A stretch of DNA of 64,000 nt from Achromobacter sp. RTa (GTDB lineage: Bacteria; Pseudomonadota; Gammaproteobacteria; Burkholderiales; Burkholderiaceae_B). The notes beneath the pieces were generated by a model that was given only the letters and a program-made list of their open reading frames with translations, was not told where the DNA came from and ran no database searches. Within the stretch, counting starts at the first letter, position 1. The number at the start of each line of letters is the position of its first letter. The position numbers and the translations under genes are program-made. Positions 26,190 to 35,543 of this stretch are shown in pieces. Location: positions 310,001 through 374,000 of the forward strand of contig NZ_JPYO01000027.1 of the NCBI RefSeq assembly GCF_000757485.1. Direction: 5' to 3'.

Positions 26190-27161
26190 TCACATCGGCT
26201 TCAGGTCGACCTCTTTGGCGATCTTGCCGAAGGTTTCCAGGTCGCTCTTCACCCGCGCCGTGGTTTCAGCCGGCGTGGACACGCGCGGGATCATGGCCAG
26301 GTCCAGCAGGCGTTGCTTCATTTCCGGCTTGGCGAACTCGCGCGCCAGGGCCTGCTGAATCTTGTCGACGATCTCGTCCGGCGTGCCCTTGGGCGCGGCC
26401 AGGCCGAACCAGGCGACCGCGGAGAACCCTGGCAGGCCGGCTTCCGGCGCGGTAGGCACGTCCGGCAAGGCCGCCACGCGCTCCGGGTTGGTGACGAACA
26501 AAGGCCGCACCTTGCCGGCCTTGATGAAGGGCGTCTGCACGCCGGTGTTGTCCAGCACGGCGTCGATGTGGCCGCCCAGCAGGTCGTTCATGGCCGGGCT
26601 GCTGCCCTTGTAGGGCACGATGTTGACCTGCATGCCGGCGGCGCGCGCGAACATGAGCTGGGTCAGGTGCTGCTGGGTGCCCAGGCCGGCATTGCCGAAG
26701 GTGATCTTGTTCGGGTTCTTGCGGCCGTACTCGATGAATTCCTGCAGGTTCTTTGCGGGAAACTCGTTATTCGTGACCACCACGAAAGGCAGGTCCACCA
26801 GCACCGTGATTTGCTTGAAGTCTTCCAGCGGTTTGTAGCGCAGCTTGTAGACGTAGGGATTGACGGCCATGGTGCCGCTGGCGGTGAGCGCCAGCGTGTA
26901 GCCGTCGGGCTCGGCGCGCGAAACGAACTCGGTGCCCAGCACGCCGCCGGCGCCCGGCTTGGCCTCGACGATGGCCGGTTTGCCCAGTTCGGTCTGCAGA
27001 GCCTGCGCCGCAAAGCGCGCCAGCATATCGGCGGATCCGCCCGTCGCGTACGGCAGGACGATCGTGATCGGCTTGCTGGGATAGGAATCCGCGGCCATCG
27101 CGGGCGCGGCGATCCCGGCCGCCAGACAGGCAGCGGCCAGAGTTTTCAGGTGCTTGACCAT
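26190..27161 (-). CDS. Bug (TctC-like) receptor
   Basis: 323 residues from ATG 27161; AGGGGA is 9 nt upstream and the Sec signal (about 1-23, ending AMAADS) then starts correctly. The binding loops are VLPYATGGSADMLARF and IVEAKPGAGG. It is divergent from the LysR gene at 27292 and, with it, lies immediately before the hydantoinase operon, so it is likely the receptor for that pathway's substrate (inference). Confidence 0.92.
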   Translation of the reverse strand: MVKHLKTLAAACLAAGIAAPAMAADSYPSKPITIVLPYATGGSADMLARFAAQALQTELGKPAIVEAKPGAGGVLGTEFVSRAEPDGYTLALTASGTMAVNPYVYKLRYKPLEDFKQITVLVDLPFVVVTNNEFPAKNLQEFIEYGRKNPNKITFGNAGLGTQQHLTQLMFARAAGMQVNIVPYKGSSPAMNDLLGGHIDAVLDNTGVQTPFIKAGKVRPLFVTNPERVAALPDVPTAPEAGLPGFSAVAWFGLAAPKGTPDEIVDKIQQALAREFAKPEMKQRLLDLAMIPRVSTPAETTARVKSDLETFGKIAKEVDLKPM

Positions 27162-27270
27162 CAATGATTTCCCCTCGTGGTGTAACGACTGCGCTTGCAC
27201 CCGGGGAAGATTAAGCGGTCCCACGTTATATGGCTAATCAACAATTAAAATAGATCTCTATCACCAAAGT

Positions 27271-27280
27271 TGATAATCAC
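27271..27280. promoter_or_regulatory. tgataatcac element, candidate operator copy 1
   Basis: This 10-mer lies 12 nt before the LysR start and recurs exactly at 28254-28263 before the hydantoinase operon. A wider dyad atcaac...gttgat (27237-27242 / 27269-27274) overlaps it. It is a candidate site for the LysR protein encoded between the two copies. Confidence 0.45.
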
Positions 27281-27291
27281 CTGAGACTGCG

Positions 27292-28236
27292 ATGCTGACC
27301 TCGATGGACCTGAACCTGCTGCGCATCTTCGACGCGGTCATGACCGAACGCAACGTCACACGCGCGGCCTCGGCGCTGCACATGACGCAGCCTGCGGTCA
27401 GCAATGCCATCAACCGGCTGCGCCTGACCTTGAAGGATCCCCTGTTCGTGAAAATCCAGGGCGGGGTGCTGCCCACCCAGCGCGCCGAGCTGCTGTGGCC
27501 CCCAATCCGAGACGCGCTGGCCCGCATTGCCGACACGCTGGAACGCAACGATTTCGATCCGGCGCGCTCCGAGGCCGTGTTCCGCATGGCCATGTCCGAC
27601 TATGTGGCGGATCAGGTCATCCGGCCGCTGTTCGTGGAGCAGCAGACCGTGGCGCCCAATGTGCGCATTCACCTCCATCCCTACTCGCTCGACAATGCCG
27701 GCGTGCTGCTGGAAAAAGGCGAAGTCGACATGGCGGCCGGCGTGTATTCGAACTTCGGCTCGTCGCTGCGCACCTTGCCGCTGGAAACGTTGACCTACGT
27801 CTGCGCCATGCGCAAGGGGCACCCGCTGCTGGCGCAGCCGCGCTTCACGCTGGACAGTTTCCTGCGCGCGCGCCACCTGATGGTCAGCCTGCTGGGCACG
27901 CCCACCCTGATCGACCACGAACTCGCGCCCCACGGCTACAAGCGCAATGTGGTGCTCACCATCAACCAGTTCGCGCTGGCCCCGCGCCTATTGGCCGAGA
28001 CCGACCTGATCTGCGTGGTGCCCCTGAACACCGTGCGCAACAGCCCCTACAGCCATCTGCTGGAAGCGGTCGAAGCTCCTTTTCCGTTCGCGCCGCGCAC
28101 CGTCAACCTGATCTGGCACGAGCGCTCGGACAATATCCCCGCGCATCGCTGGCTGCGCGAAGAGATCCTCAAGGTCTGCCAGGCGCAAGGGATGGTGTTC
28201 GACCAGGCCCAGCCTGCGGAGTCGCATTCGTACTGA
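27292..28236 (+). CDS. LysR family transcriptional regulator (NodD/LeuO type)
   Basis: 314 residues. DLNLLRIFDAVMTERNVTRA and LHMTQPAVSNAINRLR mark the DNA-binding domain. The effector domain is of the NodD/SyrM type (FRMAMSDYVADQVIRPL). It lies between the divergent Bug gene and the hydantoinase operon, 124 nt before the GTG start of the latter, and probably regulates both. A second ATG at 27304 is possible. Confidence 0.92.
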   Translation: MLTSMDLNLLRIFDAVMTERNVTRAASALHMTQPAVSNAINRLRLTLKDPLFVKIQGGVLPTQRAELLWPPIRDALARIADTLERNDFDPARSEAVFRMAMSDYVADQVIRPLFVEQQTVAPNVRIHLHPYSLDNAGVLLEKGEVDMAAGVYSNFGSSLRTLPLETLTYVCAMRKGHPLLAQPRFTLDSFLRARHLMVSLLGTPTLIDHELAPHGYKRNVVLTINQFALAPRLLAETDLICVVPLNTVRNSPYSHLLEAVEAPFPFAPRTVNLIWHERSDNIPAHRWLREEILKVCQAQGMVFDQAQPAESHSY

Positions 28237-28250
28237 TAAATCATTCACAA

Positions 28251-28265
28251 CAGTGATAATCACTG
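28251..28265. promoter_or_regulatory. 15-bp perfect palindrome before the hydantoinase operon
   Basis: cagtgat-a-atcactg: 7-bp arms about one base. It includes the tgataatcac also found at 27271-27280. It is 96 nt before the start of the hydantoinase A gene, in the only long gap of the operon front, so it is a likely operator. Confidence 0.5.
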
Positions 28266-28360
28266 ATACCAATCTTTGATTAGACCGAATGATGGTGCAT
28301 CAATAGCATTCTGGTCATCCCACTCCCGGCGCCTTGGGCGCCAGCATCCTGGAGACCAGC

Positions 28361-30436
28361 GTGACCCAGACCGCATCCGCCCCGGGCGCCCGCCGTTTTC
28401 GCGTCGGCTTCGACGTAGGCGGCACGTTCACCGATTTCACCCTGCTTGCCGAGCACACCGGCGAGCTGCATTATTTCAAGGTGCCTTCGACGCCGCACGA
28501 TCCGTCCGAGGCCATTCAGGCAGGCCTGGCCCACCTGATCCGCGAATACGAGATCGCCGGCTCCGAACTGGCGCACGTGGGCCACGGCACCACGGTGGCC
28601 ACCAACATGGTGATCGAGCGTCGAGGCTCGCGCTGCGCACTGGTCACCACGCGCGGCTTTCGTGACGTGCTGGAGATCGGCCGGCAGACGCGCCCCCACC
28701 TGTACGATTACAACGTCACCAAGCCGCAGCCGCTGGCGCCGCGCGAGTGGCGTTTCGAAGTGACCGAGCGCATCGGCGCCGACGGCTCCGTGCTACAGGC
28801 GCTGGACGAGGACGAGGTGGTGGCGGTGGCGCGCGAACTGGCCGCGGCCCGCGTCGAATCGGTCGCCATCTGCTTCATGCACAGCTACCGCAACAATGCG
28901 CATGAACGCCGCACCCGCGACATCCTGGCCGAACATCTGCCGGGCGTCTACCTGAGCGTGTCCAGCGAGATCCTGCCGGAGTTCCGCGAATACGAACGCA
29001 TGTCCACCACCGCGCTCAATGCCTATGTGGGCCCGCGCATGGCCGGCTACATGCGCAATCTGGTGAGCTCCGTGCGCGGCATGGGCGTGGCCGCCGAGCC
29101 GACCACGGTGCACTCCAACGGAGGCCTGATGTCGGTGGAATCGGTGCTCACGGCCCCTGTACGCACCTGCGTGTCGGGCCCGGCCGCCGGCGTGATCGGC
29201 GCAACCGAGCTGGGCCGCGTGGCCGGCCTGCCCAACCTGATCACCTTCGACGTGGGCGGCACCAGCACCGACGTGTCGCTGGTGGCCGAGCTGCGGCCGC
29301 TGTTCACTTCCAGCCGCCTGGTGGCCGACTATCCGGTCAAGACCCAGATGGTGGACGTGCACGTCATCGGCGCTGGCGGCGGCAGCATCGCGCGCATCGA
29401 TGACGCGGGCGCGCTCAAGGTCGGCCCGCAGAGCGCGGGCGCGGTTCCTGGCCCCATCGCCTACAACCGCGGCGGCCAGGTCGTGACCATCACCGACGCC
29501 CACGTCGTGCTGGGCCGCCTGAATCCGGTCGCATTGCTGGAAGGCCGCATGGCCGTGCATGCGCGCCAGGCGCGCGAGGCGCTGGAAGCGCAGATCGCCC
29601 GCCCGCTGGGACTGAGCGTCGAGGAAGCCGCCTACGGCATCCTGCGCATCGCCAACTCCAACATGGCGCGCGCGGTGCGCGCGGTCTCCACCGAACGAGG
29701 TCATGACATCCGCAAGTTCGCGCTGTGCGCCTTCGGCGGCGCGGGCGGCCTGCATGCCGCCGAACTGGCGCGGGACTGCGGCATAAGCACCCTGCTGATT
29801 CCGCAGGAGCCCGGCACCATGTGCGCGCGCGGCATCCTGCTGTCCGACATTTCCATGGACTTCGTGCAGACGCTGATGGCTCACGCCACCGCCAGCGGCT
29901 GGACGGCGGTGCAGGAAGCGCTGGAAACCCTGGCCGGCAAGGCGCGGGCCTGGCTGTCCAGCGAGGGCGTGAACGTCTCGGAACAGCGCCTGTCCGCCGT
30001 GATCGACGCGCGCTATCAGGGTCAGAACTTCGAGATCGCCGTACCGCTGGACGGCATGAGGTTGATGCCGCTGGACGAGTTCGTCGCGGCATTCAGCGCG
30101 GCGCACGTGCGCGAATACGGCTATGACGCCGCCGGCCGTCCGGTGGAGATCGTCAATTGCCGGGTGCGCGCCACCGGCCTGGTGCCGCGCGCGCCCCTGG
30201 CCCGCGTGCAGGGCGGCGACAGCGTGGCCGGCGCCCTGAAGGAACGCCGCAACGTGTACTTCGAGGGTTCGGGCTGGGTGGACACGCCCATCCTGCGCCG
30301 CGCCTTGCTGCCGGTGGACACGCCGGTGAACGGGCCGGCCGTGATCGAGGAAATGAGCTCGACCACCGTCGTGCTGCCGGGCCAGCAGGCGCGCGCCGAC
30401 GAATACGGCAACCTCGTCGTCAACCTCAATATCTAA
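28361..30436 (+). CDS. Hydantoinase/5-oxoprolinase family, subunit A
   Basis: 691 residues from GTG 28361, chosen because GGAGA lies 7 nt upstream; a TTG at 28334 would add 9 residues. Two ATPase (ASKHA) phosphate motifs are present: GFDVGGTFTDF near residue 17 and TFDVGGTSTDVS near 290. The family couples ATP hydrolysis to opening of cyclic amides (N-methylhydantoinase, 5-oxoprolinase) or acts in acetone-carboxylase-like complexes. It pairs with subunit B, 10 nt downstream. The substrate is not fixed by the sequence; a hydantoin or other lactam is the usual choice. Confidence 0.92.
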   Translation: MTQTASAPGARRFRVGFDVGGTFTDFTLLAEHTGELHYFKVPSTPHDPSEAIQAGLAHLIREYEIAGSELAHVGHGTTVATNMVIERRGSRCALVTTRGFRDVLEIGRQTRPHLYDYNVTKPQPLAPREWRFEVTERIGADGSVLQALDEDEVVAVARELAAARVESVAICFMHSYRNNAHERRTRDILAEHLPGVYLSVSSEILPEFREYERMSTTALNAYVGPRMAGYMRNLVSSVRGMGVAAEPTTVHSNGGLMSVESVLTAPVRTCVSGPAAGVIGATELGRVAGLPNLITFDVGGTSTDVSLVAELRPLFTSSRLVADYPVKTQMVDVHVIGAGGGSIARIDDAGALKVGPQSAGAVPGPIAYNRGGQVVTITDAHVVLGRLNPVALLEGRMAVHARQAREALEAQIARPLGLSVEEAAYGILRIANSNMARAVRAVSTERGHDIRKFALCAFGGAGGLHAAELARDCGISTLLIPQEPGTMCARGILLSDISMDFVQTLMAHATASGWTAVQEALETLAGKARAWLSSEGVNVSEQRLSAVIDARYQGQNFEIAVPLDGMRLMPLDEFVAAFSAAHVREYGYDAAGRPVEIVNCRVRATGLVPRAPLARVQGGDSVAGALKERRNVYFEGSGWVDTPILRRALLPVDTPVNGPAVIEEMSSTTVVLPGQQARADEYGNLVVNLNI

Positions 30437-30446
30437 GGCGAACGCC

Positions 30447-32183
30447 ATGAGCACCCCATCGACATCCGCCTCCGGCACGGACGCTTTCGACCCCATTGAA
30501 ATGGAGGTCTTCAGCAACCGCCTGCTGTCCATTACCGAAGAAATGGGCAACACGCTGATCCGCTCCTCTTTTTCGACCAACATCAAAGAACGCAAGGACT
30601 GCTCCGTGGCGCTGTTCGACGCCGCTGGACGCCTGGTGGCGCAGGCCGCCCACGTGCCCGTCCACCTGGGATCGCTGTCCGGCGGCATCGACGCCGTGCT
30701 GCGGCGCTATGGCGCGGCCGGCGTGCGTCCCGGCGACGCCTTCCTGTGCAATGACGCCTATCTGGCCGGCGGCACTCACGCGCCGGACATCACTGTCATC
30801 ACGCCTATCTTCCACGACGGCGTGCTGCGCTTCTTCGCAGCCAACATCGGCCACCATACCGACGTGGGCGGCGCGGTCCCCGGCTCCACCTCGCACCATC
30901 TGAAGACGGTGTGGGAGGAAGGCATCAGGCTACCCGCCATGCGCATCGTGCGCGAGGGAGAGCTGGACATGGACCTGCTGGAGATGATCGCGCACAACAC
31001 GCGCGAGCCGGACAACCGGATGCACGACATCCGCGCCCAGATCGCCACCAACGACAAAGGCGCCAGGCTGATGCTGGAACTGGTGCAGCAATCCGGCCTG
31101 CATACCGTGCTGTCCGCCATCGACAGCATCATGGTGTACACGGAACGGCGCCTGCGCAACCGGATCGCGCAGCTGCCGTCCGGCACCTACACCTTCACCG
31201 AGCGCATGGACGACGACGGCATGGGCGGCGACCCCGTCACCATCCAGGCCAACGTGCAGGCGCGCGACGGACAGCTCCATGTGGATTTCACGGGCACCAG
31301 CAAGCAGGCGCGCGGCGCCTTCAACCTGCCCGCCAGCGCCCTGAACGCCAGCGTCTACTTCGCCGTGAAGGCCATGCTCGACCCCGAGCTCATGCCCAAC
31401 AACGGCCTGTTCCAGCCCATCACCATCACCGCCCCCGAGGGCACCATTACCAACCCGCGCTTTCCGGCGGCGGTAGGCGCGCGTGTCACCACCGCGCAGC
31501 GCGTAGCCGGCACCGTGATCGGCGCACTGGGCCAGCTGCTGCCGCCCGACCGCGCCATGGCCTCGTGCAACGACGTCATGCCTTCCATGCTGTTCTCCGT
31601 GCCCATGCAGGACGGCAAGGGCACCTTCGTCTACCTGGAGACGCTCGGCGGCGGCGCGGGCGGACGCGCGCAGGGCGACGGCATGGACGGCATACAGGTG
31701 CACGTAACCAATACCTCCAACCTGCCCGCCGAAGCGCTGGAGATCGAGTACCCCCTGCTGGTCGAAGAATACGCACTGGTCAACGACAGCGGCGGCGCGG
31801 GACGCCACCGCGGCGGCATGGGCATCGCACGCCAGATCCGTTCGCTGCACGACCAGTTGATCTGCACCATCCGCTGCGACGCCGCGCTATTCGGCGCCGC
31901 CGGCCTGAACGGCGGCCTGACGGGAGGCACCTCGCGCGTGGTGCAGAACCCCGGCCGCGAAGACGAGCAGCGCCTGCCCAACAAGATCGCCGGCCACGCC
32001 TTGGCCAGCGGCCAGTCCGTGCGCCTGGAGACGCCCGGAGGCGGCGGCTACGGCGCCCCGGCCGAACGCGGCGCGGCCGCCATCCGCAACGACTTGCTGG
32101 GCGGCAAGGTCAGCAGGGCCGCGGCGGAACGCGATTACGGCGCGGAGCTCGTGGCCCGCGCCCTGCAAGGAGACGCGGCATGA
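30447..32183 (+). CDS. Hydantoinase/5-oxoprolinase family, subunit B
   Basis: 578 residues. Landmarks are IEMEVFSNRLLSITEEMGNT, FSTNIKERKDCSVALFD, DAFLCNDAYLAGGTHAPD and FFAANIGHHTDVGG, the last rich in His/Asp that bind metal in this family. It ends in the TGA that overlaps the ATG of the next gene (ATGA at 32180), so translation is coupled. Subunits A and B normally form one ATP-dependent amidohydrolase. Confidence 0.93.
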   Translation: MSTPSTSASGTDAFDPIEMEVFSNRLLSITEEMGNTLIRSSFSTNIKERKDCSVALFDAAGRLVAQAAHVPVHLGSLSGGIDAVLRRYGAAGVRPGDAFLCNDAYLAGGTHAPDITVITPIFHDGVLRFFAANIGHHTDVGGAVPGSTSHHLKTVWEEGIRLPAMRIVREGELDMDLLEMIAHNTREPDNRMHDIRAQIATNDKGARLMLELVQQSGLHTVLSAIDSIMVYTERRLRNRIAQLPSGTYTFTERMDDDGMGGDPVTIQANVQARDGQLHVDFTGTSKQARGAFNLPASALNASVYFAVKAMLDPELMPNNGLFQPITITAPEGTITNPRFPAAVGARVTTAQRVAGTVIGALGQLLPPDRAMASCNDVMPSMLFSVPMQDGKGTFVYLETLGGGAGGRAQGDGMDGIQVHVTNTSNLPAEALEIEYPLLVEEYALVNDSGGAGRHRGGMGIARQIRSLHDQLICTIRCDAALFGAAGLNGGLTGGTSRVVQNPGREDEQRLPNKIAGHALASGQSVRLETPGGGGYGAPAERGAAAIRNDLLGGKVSRAAAERDYGAELVARALQGDAA

Positions 32184-33865
32184 GCGCGCCGGCCCCGGGC
32201 GTCCGCAGCGGCGGCGAACTGCTGGTCGCGCAGTTGCAGGCCTATGGCGTGGAGCGTGTGTTCATGGTGCCGGGCGAGAGCTTCCTGCCCTGCATCGACG
32301 CGCTCTACGCCCGACGCGGCGCAATCGAAGCGGTAGTCTGCCGCCAGGAGGGCGGCGCCGCCTACATGGCCGAGGCGCACGGCAAGCTGACCGGCCAGCC
32401 GGGCATCTGCTTCGTCTCGCGCGGTCCAGGCGCGACCAATGCGGCGATCGGCGTGCACACGGCAAGGGAAGACTCCACGCCCATGATCCTGTTCATCGGC
32501 CAGGTCGGCGGCGATACCGCCGACCGCCAGTGCTTCCAGGAAGTGGACTACCGCGCCATGTACGCGCCCCTGGCGAAATGGGTGGCGCAGATCGAACGGG
32601 CCGACCGCATTCCCGAATACCTGGCGCGCGCCTGGGCGATCGCAACTAGCGGCCGGCCGGGGCCCGTGGTCCTCTCCTTGCCCGAAGACATGCTGTCCAG
32701 CGTCGCCGACGTAGCCTTGGCCGCCCCGCCGCAGCCGCCCTGCGCCCGTCCGGCAGACGCAGACATGCTGCGCCTGCGTGAACTGCTGGAAGCCGCAGAA
32801 CGCCCCTTGCTGCTGCTGGGCGGGTCGCGCTGGCCGGCGGCCGCGCGCGAAGCCGTGCGCGACTTCGCGTTGCGCTTCGACCTGCCCGTGGCCACTGCGT
32901 GGCGCCGCCTGGAATTGTTCGACAACGATCATCCCAATTTCGTGGGCCAGGTCAGCGCCAGCATGCCCGCGCACCAGAAGCGCGCCGTCATGGACAGCGA
33001 TCTGGTCATCGCGCTGGGCACGCGCCTGTGCGAGCCGACGACCATCAACTATGAATGGTTGGCCACTCCCACTCCGCGCCAGACCCTGGTCCACATCCAC
33101 CCGGACGCCAACGAGATCGGGCGGCTGTGCACCCCGGCGCTGGGCATGGTCGCCAGCGTGGATGGCTTCGCGCTGGCCGCCGCCGGACTCACGCCGACGC
33201 CGGGCTGGCGGCCTCGCCGCCGCGGCGCCGACGCGGTGGCCGCGGCGCCTGAGCTGCCGCCCACCCCTGGCCCGCTGGACCTGAACGCGGCGGCGCGCCA
33301 CGTCGCGGCCATGCTGCCGCGGCATTCCTGCGTCACCGTCGGCGCGGGCAACTATGCGCTCTACGCGCACCGGCATATCGCCTTCAAGGGGCCGGGCAGC
33401 CAGCTCGCGCCCGCCGTCGGCGCCATGGGCTACGGCCTGCCCGCGGCCATCGCGGCCAAGCTGCGCGACCGCGCTGCGGCCGTGGTCTGCTTCGCTGGCG
33501 ACGGCTGTTTCCAGATGACCATGCAGGAACTGGCCACCGCAGTCCAGTACCGGCTGGGCATCGTGGTGCTGGTCTTCAACAACGGCCTGTTCGGCACCAT
33601 CCGCCTGCATCAGGAACGCGCCTATCCCGGACGCGCCCTGGCGACGGAACTGATCAACCCCGATTTCGCGCGGCTGGCGCAAAGCTACGGCGGCTACGGC
33701 GCCACGGTCGAGCGCACGGAGGATTTCGCGCCGGTCTACGACGCCGCGCTGGCATACGCGGGGGAGCATCGCCTGCCGGCCATCGTGGAGCTGCGCTACG
33801 ACGCCGACATCATCCTGCCCGACCGCACCCTGTCGCAACTGCGCCGCGCGGAGACCGCCGCATGA
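32180..33865 (+). CDS. ThDP-dependent enzyme (acetolactate synthase/benzoylformate decarboxylase family)
   Basis: 561 residues from ATG 32180, coupled to subunit B. The catalytic Glu57 is in CRQEGGAAYMAE, and the ThDP-Mg motif runs from GDG (440-442) to NN (467-468). The three-domain length suits acetolactate-synthase-like decarboxylases and carboligases. Standing in a hydantoinase/oxidase operon, it probably decarboxylates or condenses a 2-oxo acid released by the oxidase (inference). No small regulatory subunit follows, so it is unlikely to be an IlvB. Confidence 0.9.
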   Translation: MSAPAPGVRSGGELLVAQLQAYGVERVFMVPGESFLPCIDALYARRGAIEAVVCRQEGGAAYMAEAHGKLTGQPGICFVSRGPGATNAAIGVHTAREDSTPMILFIGQVGGDTADRQCFQEVDYRAMYAPLAKWVAQIERADRIPEYLARAWAIATSGRPGPVVLSLPEDMLSSVADVALAAPPQPPCARPADADMLRLRELLEAAERPLLLLGGSRWPAAAREAVRDFALRFDLPVATAWRRLELFDNDHPNFVGQVSASMPAHQKRAVMDSDLVIALGTRLCEPTTINYEWLATPTPRQTLVHIHPDANEIGRLCTPALGMVASVDGFALAAAGLTPTPGWRPRRRGADAVAAAPELPPTPGPLDLNAAARHVAAMLPRHSCVTVGAGNYALYAHRHIAFKGPGSQLAPAVGAMGYGLPAAIAAKLRDRAAAVVCFAGDGCFQMTMQELATAVQYRLGIVVLVFNNGLFGTIRLHQERAYPGRALATELINPDFARLAQSYGGYGATVERTEDFAPVYDAALAYAGEHRLPAIVELRYDADIILPDRTLSQLRRAETAA

Positions 33866-34164
33866 AGCCGCTGCTGCGCCGTGTGTCGGCGCCCGCCTCG
33901 GCGCCGCTGAGCCTGACCTGGAACGGCCTGCCGTTGCAGGCCCATGAAGGCGACACCGTGCTGACGGCGCTGCTGCTGGCCTCGCAGCAATTGCGCGTCA
34001 CGCTGGGCGAAGGCGCGCCGCGCGCCGGCTTCTGCCTGATGGGCGCGTGCCAGGACTGCTGGGTGCAGACGGCGAACGGCGCGCGCCTGCGCGCCTGTTC
34101 CACCGCAGCCCAAGACGGCATGGAGCTGCTCAGCGCCCAGCCCGGAGAACTCGCATGCAAATGA
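33862..34164 (+). CDS. [2Fe-2S] subunit of an HcnA/opine-oxidase-like complex
   Basis: 100 residues starting in the ATGA overlap with the ThDP gene. It has the plant-type ferredoxin cysteine set: Cys58, Cys63, Cys66 and Cys79, in GFCLMGACQDCW and LRACS. The length and order before two flavoprotein genes match HcnA of hydrogen cyanide synthase and the small subunit of octopine/nopaline oxidase. It should pass electrons from the flavin subunits to an acceptor. Confidence 0.88.
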   Translation: MKPLLRRVSAPASAPLSLTWNGLPLQAHEGDTVLTALLLASQQLRVTLGEGAPRAGFCLMGACQDCWVQTANGARLRACSTAAQDGMELLSAQPGELACK

Positions 34165-35543
34165 ATCCGCCCGACGCCGACGACGCGCCGCGCATGGTGG
34201 TGGTCGGCGCGGGCCCCGCGGGCGTACGCGCCGCGCAGACGCTGCTGCGCCACGGCTTGCGGCCAGTGATCGTCGACGAAGCCGCCTTGCCCGGCGGTCA
34301 GATCTATCGCCAAAGCCCAACGCCACGCGGCGCCGCGCGCCAGCGCTATGGCTTCGAATGGAAGCGTGCGCAAGCCATCCACGCGGCGGGCGCGGATCTT
34401 GCCGCCCGCGCCGACTACCGGGCTGCTACCGCTGTGTGGAACGCCTCGCCGGGCATCCTGGACCTGGTCCGCGACGGCGAATTGCAAACTCTGCCCTACT
34501 CCCGCCTGCTGCTCGCCACCGGCGCCACCGACCGCGTGCTTCCCTTCGCAGGCTGGACGCTGCCCGGCGTCTACTCGCTGGGCGGCGCGCAGATCGCGCT
34601 GAAGAGCCAGGGCTGCACGTTCGGGCCGCGCATCGTGTTCGCCGGCACCGGTCCCTTGCTTTATCTGGTCGCCTACCAATACGCGCGCGCCGGCGCCCAG
34701 GTTCAAGCCGTGCTGGATTGCGCGCCCCTGGGCGGACAGGCTCGCGCCACGCCGGCCCTGTTGAGCCAACCCGGCATGCTGGCCAAGGGCCTGTACTACC
34801 TGGGGTGGCTGCGCGCCCACGGCGTACCCGTGCACCATGGAGCACGGCTGGACGCGGCCGAGGGCGCGGGCCGCGTCGAGAGCGCGCTTGCAACCTTGGA
34901 CGGCAAGTCGCACGCCATCCCTTGCGACGCGCTCGCGGTCGGCCACGGACTACGCGCGGAAACGCAGCTGGCAGACTTGCTGGACTGCGCCTTCGACTTC
35001 GACGCGACACAGCGCGCCTGGCTCCCGCGCCGCGATCCCGACGGCCGCAGCTCGGCGGCTGGCGTCTACCTCGCCGGTGACGGCGCAGGCATAGGCGGCG
35101 CCATCCTGGCCGAGCTTGCTGGCGAACGCGCCGCGCTGGCCATGCTGGCCGACAGCGGCATCGCGGTCAGCGCTGCCCGGGTACGGTGGCTGGCCCGCCG
35201 CCAAGCGCGCTGGGCGCGGTTTCGGCGCGGCCTGGACCGGGCCTTTCCCCTGCCCGGCGCGGGTGCCGCCTGCGACGACTCGGTCATGGTCTGCCGCTGC
35301 GAGGAAGTGCGTGCCGGCGCGTTGCGCGCCGCAGCCGCGCAATACGCCATCGACGACCTCAACCGGCTGAAGGCGCTGACTCGCATCGGCATGGGACTGT
35401 GCCAGGGGCGCATGTGCCAGACGGGCGCGGCCGAACTGCTTGCCGACTGCCGTGGACTGGCCTTGGCGGACATAGGACGCCTGCGCGGCCAGGCGCCGGT
35501 CAAACCCCTGAATCTGGCCATGCTAGGCAAGGTGGAACCATGA
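34155..35543 (+). CDS. FAD/NAD(P)-binding subunit with BFD-type cluster (HcnB/OoxA-like)
   Basis: 462 residues; ATG 34155 has GGAGA 8 nt upstream, and ATG 34161 is also possible. GAGPAG (18-23) begins the FAD fold, with LPGGQIYRQ after it. The C-terminal Cys380, Cys382, Cys416 and Cys421 (VCRCEE, LCQGRMCQ) form a bacterioferritin-associated-ferredoxin-like [2Fe-2S] site. This is the arrangement of the large subunit of opine oxidases and HcnB. It overlaps the small [2Fe-2S] gene and the DAO gene. Confidence 0.9.
   Translation: MQMNPPDADDAPRMVVVGAGPAGVRAAQTLLRHGLRPVIVDEAALPGGQIYRQSPTPRGAARQRYGFEWKRAQAIHAAGADLAARADYRAATAVWNASPGILDLVRDGELQTLPYSRLLLATGATDRVLPFAGWTLPGVYSLGGAQIALKSQGCTFGPRIVFAGTGPLLYLVAYQYARAGAQVQAVLDCAPLGGQARATPALLSQPGMLAKGLYYLGWLRAHGVPVHHGARLDAAEGAGRVESALATLDGKSHAIPCDALAVGHGLRAETQLADLLDCAFDFDATQRAWLPRRDPDGRSSAAGVYLAGDGAGIGGAILAELAGERAALAMLADSGIAVSAARVRWLARRQARWARFRRGLDRAFPLPGAGAACDDSVMVCRCEEVRAGALRAAAAQYAIDDLNRLKALTRIGMGLCQGRMCQTGAAELLADCRGLALADIGRLRGQAPVKPLNLAMLGKVEP

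Noticed and set aside
30911-33865. A 984-codon frame reading into the ThDP enzyme gene
   Set aside because: Its first 420 codons overlap hydantoinase B in another frame and have Arg/Pro-rich shadow composition; the real start is the ATG at 32180 in an ATGA overlap.
32180-33865. The ThDP enzyme as acetolactate synthase IlvB
   Set aside because: No IlvH subunit or branched-chain genes follow; it is embedded in a hydantoinase/oxidase operon.
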